Made by a program: the position numbers and the translations under genes. DNA of 64,000 bases from Acidobacteriaceae bacterium (lineage in GTDB: Bacteria; Acidobacteriota; Terriglobia; Terriglobales; Acidobacteriaceae), in assembly GCA_028283625.1 (NCBI GenBank), contig JAPWKG010000024.1:1-64000 (forward strand), written 5' to 3'. This document shows, one piece after another, positions 59,109 to 64,000 of the stretch. The stretch's first letter is position 1. Each line of letters opens with the position of its first letter. The notes under the pieces are model-generated. The model had not been told where the DNA came from, did not search any database, and saw only the letters and a program-made list of their open reading frames with translations.

Positions 59109-60791
59109 GTGAAGATCGTTCTCGCAGAAAAAGTTTCGCCCGCAACTCTCGCCATCTTCAAAGAAGAAGCTGGCTGGAATGTTGTCACCGCCGATCAAAT
59201 CGCGCCTGGTGGCCTTCCGGCTGAGCTTTCTGACGCAGACGCGCTCATCGTTCGTTCTGCCGTACAAGCCGACGCTGAGCTTCTTTCGCATGCGCCCAAG
59301 CTGCGCATTATTGGCCGCGCCGGAGTGGGCGTGGATAACATCGACGCTGCAGAGGCGACTCGTCGCGGCATCGTGGTGATGAATACGCCGGGTGCGAATG
59401 CAGTCGCCGTTGCCGAGCTCACGCTGGGCCTCATGATCTCGATGGTGCGTTCCATCCCGCGCGCCAATGCGACCATGCACGCCGGCAAGTGGGACAAGAA
59501 GACGCTGCAAGGCACGGAGCTGCGCGGCAAGACGCTCGGCATCGTTGGCTGTGGCCGCATCGGCCTTGAAGTGGCGCGCCGTGCCCATGCCTTTGGCATG
59601 AAGCTGATCGGCTATGACCCGTTCATCGCTCCGGCGATTGCGCGGGAGAACAACATTACGCTGGTGCCGATCGACGAGATTTTTTCAGAGTCGGATTTCC
59701 TGTCGCTGCACGTTGGCCTTACGCCGCAGACCGAGGGTCTGATCAACAAGACTTCGATTGCAATCATGAAGCCGGGTGTGCGCATCATCAACTGCGCGCG
59801 TGGCGAGCTGATTGTGGACGAGGCGCTGGCCGAAGCGTTGAAGACGGGCAAGGTTGCAGGAGCGGCGCTGGATGTCTTCCGCAAGGAACCGCTGAAGGAG
59901 TCGGTGTACTACGGGTTGGAGAACGTGATGCTGAGCCCGCACGTTGCTGGTTCGACCGACGAAGCACAGGAGGCGATCGGCATTCAGCTTGCCAATCAGG
60001 TACGCGATTATCTGAAGCTCGGCGTGGTGCAGAATGCGGTCAACGTGCCGTCTCTCAGCGCGGATGAGTACTCGGAGCTTTCCCCGTACATCGAGATGGC
60101 CTATCGTCTTGGCAAGCTGCTTAGCCACGACGCAGCGGCTTCGGCCAACGCGGAAGGGCTTGGGTCGGTGGAGTCGATCACGCTGACCTACAACGGCCGC
60201 CTCGCGGGGCTGAAGACCGAGATGATCAAGAACGCCGCTGTGGCTGGCGTGCTGAACGGCTCGGAGGGCGTGAATCGCATTAATGCGGCTTCCGTGGCCG
60301 CTGAACGTGGCATCCGCGTGAACGAGGACAAGCGTGAGCATGTGGCCGGTGGAACCGGCGCCACGCTGCGCCTGAGCCTGCACTGGAGCCGTAAGGAAGG
60401 CGCCGGACAGGCATCGGAAGGCGATTGGACTGGTCTGGCCACGGTGTTGCACGGCACCTCGTCCCGCTTGCTTAGCTATGACGGAATCGATGTGGAGGCG
60501 GAGCTCGCGGGAACGCTCGTGGTGCTGCGCAACCGCGACGTTCCGGGCGTGATCGGCCGGATCGGTACGGTAGTGGGGGAAGCTGGCCTGAATATTGCGA
60601 GCTTTGCCCTGGGCCGCGCCGGTGCAGCCCAGGCCGCGCGCTCCAGCCGCGTACCCGAGGGCCACGCGATCGCTCTGGTACAGGTCGATACCACCGCAGC
60701 CTCGCAGCAGGCTCTTGAGACGGCCCTGGAGGCTCTGCGTAAGGCGGATGGGATTGACAGCGTTCGCGTTGTGGAGCTCGGCAAGCTGTAA
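59109..60791 (+). CDS. serA: D-3-phosphoglycerate dehydrogenase
   Basis: First enzyme of serine synthesis, oxidising 3-phosphoglycerate with NAD+. The long form of 560 residues is present. The substrate and NAD domains hold RAGVGVDNIDAAEATRRGI, the Rossmann loop GIVGCGRIGLEVARRA, INCARGELIVDE and the catalytic LSPHVAGSTDEAQ. An ASB domain (about 325-465) and a C-terminal ACT domain (485-560; LVVLRNRDVPGVIGRIGTVVGEAGLNI) that binds serine follow. The GTG at 59109 is preferred to an ATG 21 bases upstream because GGAG lies seven bases before it and KIVLAEKVSP is the usual start. Confidence 0.96.
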   Translation: MKIVLAEKVSPATLAIFKEEAGWNVVTADQIAPGGLPAELSDADALIVRSAVQADAELLSHAPKLRIIGRAGVGVDNIDAAEATRRGIVVMNTPGANAVAVAELTLGLMISMVRSIPRANATMHAGKWDKKTLQGTELRGKTLGIVGCGRIGLEVARRAHAFGMKLIGYDPFIAPAIARENNITLVPIDEIFSESDFLSLHVGLTPQTEGLINKTSIAIMKPGVRIINCARGELIVDEALAEALKTGKVAGAALDVFRKEPLKESVYYGLENVMLSPHVAGSTDEAQEAIGIQLANQVRDYLKLGVVQNAVNVPSLSADEYSELSPYIEMAYRLGKLLSHDAAASANAEGLGSVESITLTYNGRLAGLKTEMIKNAAVAGVLNGSEGVNRINAASVAAERGIRVNEDKREHVAGGTGATLRLSLHWSRKEGAGQASEGDWTGLATVLHGTSSRLLSYDGIDVEAELAGTLVVLRNRDVPGVIGRIGTVVGEAGLNIASFALGRAGAAQAARSSRVPEGHAIALVQVDTTAASQQALETALEALRKADGIDSVRVVELGKL

Positions 60792-60810
60792 CGGAAGAAA
60801 AGTGCTGTAC

Positions 60811-60848
60811 AGCTTCGCCCCGGCACCTTGCCGGGGCGAAGCTTTTTT
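60811..60848 (+). terminator. Terminator after serA
   Basis: AGCTTCGCCCCGGCA and TGCCGGGGCGAAGCT pair perfectly around CCT, then TTTTT. Ideal intrinsic terminator. Confidence 0.92.
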
Positions 60849-60879
60849 CAAGGCGTGGAAGACAGGAAAAAGATTTCTC

Positions 60880-60913
60880 AAAAAAAGAAAGGCCCCTCGT
60901 TGGAGGGGCCTTT
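60880..60913 (-). terminator. Terminator of the TPR lipoprotein gene (minus strand)
   Basis: AAAGGCCCCTC and GAGGGGCCTTT pair around GTTG. On the minus strand the stem is followed by a T-rich run (TTTCTTTTTTT). It lies 38 bases beyond the lipoprotein stop. Confidence 0.88.
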
Positions 60914-60950
60914 CTGGTTACCTTTTGTTACCAAAAATTCTTGGGACAAA

Positions 60951-61766
60951 CTACATCGTGATGCCGCCGCCTGCCTTCTTTTCCTTCTCAGCTTCGTTGG
61001 CGCGACGTGCACCGGTTGCCTTCTGGACCCACTCATCGGCGCTTGCGAGGTCAGCCTTGCGGGCATCGTCGTTGCCGCACTCCAGGTCAGCCTTGCGGCG
61101 GTAGGAGAGGTTCAGATACTGCATGGCATCGTCGTAGTTCGGGTTGATCTCGACAGCCTGCTGCAGGTACTTGATCGCTTCGTCGATAAGCTGTCCGTTT
61201 GCCGTAACCAGCTGCTGGCAGACGTCCTTGCCCTTCTTGGCGTTGCCCTGTCCGTCATCGGTGATGCCGGCCTTGCCCAGGATGGTAACGGAGTTCTTGT
61301 AGGCCTGGGTCCAATCAATGACGCCGATGGTGTAATTGGCCTCGGAGTCCTTCGGATCGAGCGCGATGATCTTCATCTCGAGCTCCTTAGCCTTGTCGTA
61401 ATCCTTGATATTGCGATAGATAGAGGCTTCCTGCTTGAGTGCGCCAAGGTCGTTCGGGTTCTGAGCGAGTACATCGTTAAAACCGTCGAGAGCCTTCTGT
61501 GCCAGCGCCTTGTTCTCAGGAGTATCGAGAGCGGGCACAACCTGGTAGCTGTAGGCAGTGGCCAGGTAGAGATGAGCGGCTTGGTAGTTCGGGTCGAGTT
61601 GGATCGACTCCTGAAAGAAGTTCGTGGCTTCTTCATAACGACCAGCTTTAAACGCCTGCACGCCCTTCACAAGGCGATCGCGTGCTTTGAGCTTTGCGCA
61701 TCCGGTTGTGCCTGCGAGAAGCATAAGCAACGCGGCGCTCGCCGCAAATCGAGCTGTCAATTTCAT
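60951..61766 (-). CDS. TPR-repeat lipoprotein
   Basis: A 271-residue protein with a lipoprotein signal peptide (lipobox LLAGTTGC, acylated cysteine near residue 24). Four or more TPR-like helix pairs follow, e.g. AFKAGRYEEATNFFQESIQLDPNYQAAHLYLATAY and IKYLQQAVEINPNYDDAMQYLNLSYR in parts. The end is Lys/Glu/Gly rich. Such proteins act as scaffolds in the periplasm of acidobacteria, but no partner is identified. The start is the ATG at 61766, with GAAGGG upstream; an earlier ATG at 61790 is less likely because the signal peptide begins at 61766. It is divergent from the SDR gene. Confidence 0.88.
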   Translation of the reverse strand: MKLTARFAASAALLMLLAGTTGCAKLKARDRLVKGVQAFKAGRYEEATNFFQESIQLDPNYQAAHLYLATAYSYQVVPALDTPENKALAQKALDGFNDVLAQNPNDLGALKQEASIYRNIKDYDKAKELEMKIIALDPKDSEANYTIGVIDWTQAYKNSVTILGKAGITDDGQGNAKKGKDVCQQLVTANGQLIDEAIKYLQQAVEINPNYDDAMQYLNLSYRRKADLECGNDDARKADLASADEWVQKATGARRANEAEKEKKAGGGITM

Positions 61767-61921
61767 CTGGAACCCTTCCTGTTCAGACAATTACCCCACT
61801 GCCTCGCCCGGGGGCTAGGTCATACCTTAGGACACTGGCGGCCTTGCCGTCAGATTGTACTGGCTGCACTAGTGCTTGGCCAAGCGCTACCTCGAAGTTA
61901 CCGCGGCTGATTCTTGCTTCG

Positions 61922-61937
61922 CGGTAATCGATTACCG
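61922..61937. promoter_or_regulatory. 16-bp perfect palindrome in a divergent promoter region
   Basis: CGGTAATC and GATTACCG join without spacer into a perfect palindrome, 58 bases before the SDR start and 156 before the lipoprotein start. A GTTACCG sequence at 61897 resembles one half. This is a likely protein binding site, but the regulator is not known. Confidence 0.55.
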
Positions 61938-61994
61938 GGTTACGCTGTTGCTGGTAGACATACGATTGTCCGGAAATCAGGAGAAGTTCACAGC

Positions 61995-62930
61995 ATGAAA
62001 TGGACCGCCGCAAATATGAAGTCTCAGTCCGGAAAAACGGCGCTGATCACGGGAGCGAACTCGGGAATTGGGTATCAGGCCGCGCTGGAACTGGCTCGCG
62101 CGGGGGCTCACGTGCTGCTGGGCGTGCGCTCGGTGGCGAAGGGAGACGAGGCCGTGGCACGGATTCGCGCGGCGGTTCCAGCGGCCAGCGTGGAGGTTGT
62201 GTCCCTCGATGTTGCATCGCTTTCTTCGATCCGTTCGTTCGTAGAAAACTATGCATCGCGTGGCGTGGCGCTGGATATTTTGGTCAACAACGCTGGCGTG
62301 ATGGCGCTGGCTTCTCGCGAGTTGACGGTGGATGGGTTTGAAAAGCAGTTTGGGACCAACCACCTTGGACACTTTGCGCTGACCGGCCTGCTGCTGCCGC
62401 AGTTGCTGGCCTCGCGCGCGGCCGAGGCGCCACGCGTGGTCACGGTTGCCTCGTTGGCTCACCGTGGCGGTAAGCTTGCCTGGGACAATCTGCAGCTGGA
62501 GCAGGGATATACCGCCTGGGACGCCTACAACAACTCCAAGCTGGCGAACATCCTGTTTGCGCGTGAGCTGGACAAGCGCGCCCGTGCGGTGAACTCAAGG
62601 CTGGTCAGCATTCCGGTGCACCCTGGGGTGTCCAAGACGAACATTCTTCAGAACGGCCTGGCGGGGAAGGATTTGAAGAGCGTTCTGCTTTCTCTGTTCG
62701 GCGGTCCGTTGATGCAGGACGATGCACAGGGCGCTCTGCCCACGCTGTATGCCGCCACCGTTCCAGAGGCCCGTGGAGGCGATTACATCGGCCCTGACGG
62801 CTTGCTGGAGTTCAAGGGATACCCGAAGGTGGTTGGCGTCAAGCCGAACGCCCTGGACGACCTGGCCGCCACAAAGCTCTGGGACGCTTCCGAGAAGCTG
62901 ACCGGTGTGGTGTACCCTCCGTTGGCTTAG
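61995..62930 (+). CDS. Short-chain dehydrogenase/reductase
   Basis: NAD(P)-dependent oxidoreductase of 311 residues. The cofactor loop is TGANSGIG (residues 19-26), NNAG appears as VNNAGVMA, and the catalytic Tyr-Lys pair is in YNNSK, with the upstream serine in TVASLAH. The pattern is that of classical or WW-domain oxidoreductase-like SDRs (retinol dehydrogenase-like) common in Acidobacteria. The substrate cannot be told. The ATG at 61995 is preferred over the frame's earlier opening because it lies next to the conserved core. Confidence 0.9.
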   Translation: MKWTAANMKSQSGKTALITGANSGIGYQAALELARAGAHVLLGVRSVAKGDEAVARIRAAVPAASVEVVSLDVASLSSIRSFVENYASRGVALDILVNNAGVMALASRELTVDGFEKQFGTNHLGHFALTGLLLPQLLASRAAEAPRVVTVASLAHRGGKLAWDNLQLEQGYTAWDAYNNSKLANILFARELDKRARAVNSRLVSIPVHPGVSKTNILQNGLAGKDLKSVLLSLFGGPLMQDDAQGALPTLYAATVPEARGGDYIGPDGLLEFKGYPKVVGVKPNALDDLAATKLWDASEKLTGVVYPPLA

Positions 62931-62950
62931 TCTGCGTTGTGCTGAAGATA

Positions 62951-62980
62951 CAAAAACGCCCGGCTTAGCGGCCGGGCGTT
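62951..62980 (-). terminator. Terminator between convergent SDR and response regulator genes
   Basis: AACGCCCGGC and GCCGGGCGTT form a perfect ten-base stem around TTAGCG. The T-run is on the minus-strand side (GTTTTTG), so it best ends the response regulator transcript. Confidence 0.8.
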
Positions 62981-63005
62981 GCTGCCTTGCGGGACAAAGA
63001 AAAAG

Positions 63006-63545
63006 TCAGGCTTTTTTGCCGGGCTTTTTCGTCGCTTTTTTCACGGTCTTGCGCGTGGGCTTGCTTGCGGTCGCCTTGCGCGGAGAGAGTTTTTTGCTGG
63101 CCAGGCGCTTGGCGGCTGATTTCTTGACCGGGGGGCGCGTGGGCGCAGCCGAGGCGGCCGCGATCTTGAGCAACTTACCTGCGTGAGTGTCCAACAGAAG
63201 CTCGATCTGGCGCAGCAGGAGTGCTGTCTGCATGGGTTTGACCAGCATTTTGTCCGCGCCCAGCTCCTGCCAGTCTTCCTCGGCCATGGGGAAGGCGGTG
63301 AGCAGGGCCACGGCGGGATGATAGGACGCCGTGCGTGCCGCGTGGATCACCTCGCGGCCAGAGGCGTCCGACTCCATGCGCATGTCGGTCATGATCATCT
63401 GGTACTCGTGCGAGCGGATCTTGGCCTTGGCTTCGCGCGCCGAGGCCGCCGTATCAACGTCAAAGCCTGAGATTTCAAGCACGGCTTTCATGGTCAGCAG
63501 GACGGGAACTTCATCGTCCACAAGCAGAACTTTGCGCTTAGGCAC
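63006..63545 (-). CDS. Response regulator with a histone-H1-like basic tail
   Basis: A stand-alone receiver domain (residues 1-120) with the acidic pair D10-D11, phosphoacceptor D54 in MTDMRM, T83 in LLTAF and K103 in LVKPM is followed by a tail of about 55 residues. The tail (125-179) is made almost only of Lys, Ala, Pro, Thr, Ser and Arg, with repeated PxKK/AxKK motifs (VKKSAAKRLASKK, KKATKKPGKK). It resembles bacterial histone H1-like (AlgP/HctA type) tails that bind DNA. No DNA-binding domain of the usual kind is present. The sensor kinase partner is not in the window. The start follows ATGCCTAAGCGC with no obvious upstream gene. Confidence 0.85.
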   Translation of the reverse strand: MPKRKVLLVDDEVPVLLTMKAVLEISGFDVDTAASAREAKAKIRSHEYQMIMTDMRMESDASGREVIHAARTASYHPAVALLTAFPMAEEDWQELGADKMLVKPMQTALLLRQIELLLDTHAGKLLKIAAASAAPTRPPVKKSAAKRLASKKLSPRKATASKPTRKTVKKATKKPGKKA

Positions 63546-64000
63546 TGGGGATTTCTCCTAGAGCACCATTGTCTTAGCCCGGGGAGGCGAAAAGCAAGCT
63601 GTGAGTGTGGTTCCCACCCGGCCCGGGTGGGGAACGGCGAGAGCCTGGGGGCTGGGGCAAAGAACGTTTGCGGGGCGAGCGAGGGCGAAACGAGTGCCGG
63701 TACAGGGGGGGGGCTGATCCGGTTCTTTTTGCTTGTGCCGGGCGTCGAAAGCCGTAAAACATGGCGGAAAGTGCACCGGAGAGAGGAAAAGAACAGGATT
63801 TTATGGGTGGAGGAGCTTTTATGCCGGAAACGATGCGGGATAAACTGTTTGTGAGCCATGGGCTGGCGTACATGCCCTTGTAAGGCTCATCCTGCTATAC
63901 TTTCCAGTGCTTTGGGTCGTATCTGTGTGGCCCGGCATCCAACACACCAGAAACGCAGTACCACCGGAGAACAGCGCTATTCCACCTCTCGATAAACGCT
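63546..64000. other. Intergenic region at the right edge, with a palindrome at 63613-63631
   Basis: This stretch of 455 bases lies upstream of the response regulator and presumably holds its promoter and that of a gene beyond the right edge. CCCACCCGG and CCGGGTGGG form a nine-base stem with a one-base centre (63613-63631). A run of nine G lies at 63705-63713. Open frames here are short and lack coding character. A TATACT at 63896 might be a -10 element but has no partner at the right spacing. Confidence 0.4.

Noticed and set aside
63866..63901. Promoter with TATACT as -10 box
   Set aside because: No -35 hexamer lies 16-18 bases upstream.

Overview
The window joins two unrelated genomes. Bases 1 to about 11,620 read as an alphaproteobacterium of the Rhizobiales, probably Rhizobiaceae: propionyl-CoA carboxylase alpha subunit, LipB, tRNA-Leu(GAG), a BON-domain protein, a deformylase paralogue, MgtE and a LiuR-like MerR regulator, all in rhizobial style. 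From about 11,620 to 64,000 the protein families and gene order read as an acidobacterium of the Terriglobus/Granulicella/Edaphobacter group. The change falls within roughly ten bases and cuts two genes inside their conserved domains: a DUF1624 membrane acetyltransferase on the minus strand and a TonB C-terminal domain protein on the plus strand. Both lose their 5' parts and there is no integrase, insertion sequence or repeat at the joint. An assembly chimera or contaminant join is much more likely than gene transfer. The taxonomic assignments are inferences from recognised families, not from a search.

Rhizobial part (1-11,620): a truncated site-2 protease, pccA, an unknown 234-residue protein, an EamA transporter and lipB lie on the minus strand. 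A tRNA-Leu and a stretch of small genes follow: a KTSC protein, a 36-residue membrane peptide, an exported Cys-module protein and a BON protein. Then come a deformylase-like protein that has lost three active-site or metal-binding residues, mgtE, and a MerR regulator preceded by a clear inverted-repeat operator.

Acidobacterial part, 11,620-30,350: mixed housekeeping and accessory genes. These are a DUF885 peptidase, galU, a GAF-GGDEF cyclase, moaA, a membrane protein with an acyl-carrier-like domain, an FmdB zinc ribbon, ruvB, murQ, an MFS exporter, a CE1-type esterase, PEP carboxylase, mltG and a transaldolase gene broken by one extra base. 30,688-34,762 is the alpha ribosomal operon (infA-rpmJ-rpsM-rpsK-rpsD-rpoA-rplQ), ended by a strong terminator. 

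34,848-51,850 holds a GT-C-like membrane protein, a GAF-PAS-GGDEF cyclase, an ABC exporter pair, a DUF374 acyltransferase overlapping queA, polA, bcp, glgA, an FkbH-type HAD protein next to an acyltransferase and a glyoxalase-fold protein, and ispE. 51,884-56,270 is tRNA-Gln, prs, rplY, pth, rpsF, rpsR and rplI. 56,408-64,000 carries a hexose-6-phosphate mutarotase overlapping maf, a DsbA-like protein, serA, a TPR lipoprotein divergent from an SDR enzyme, and a response regulator with a histone-H1-like basic tail. Most transcription units in the acidobacterial part end in a clear hairpin terminator. No CRISPR array, phage or complete mobile element was seen.
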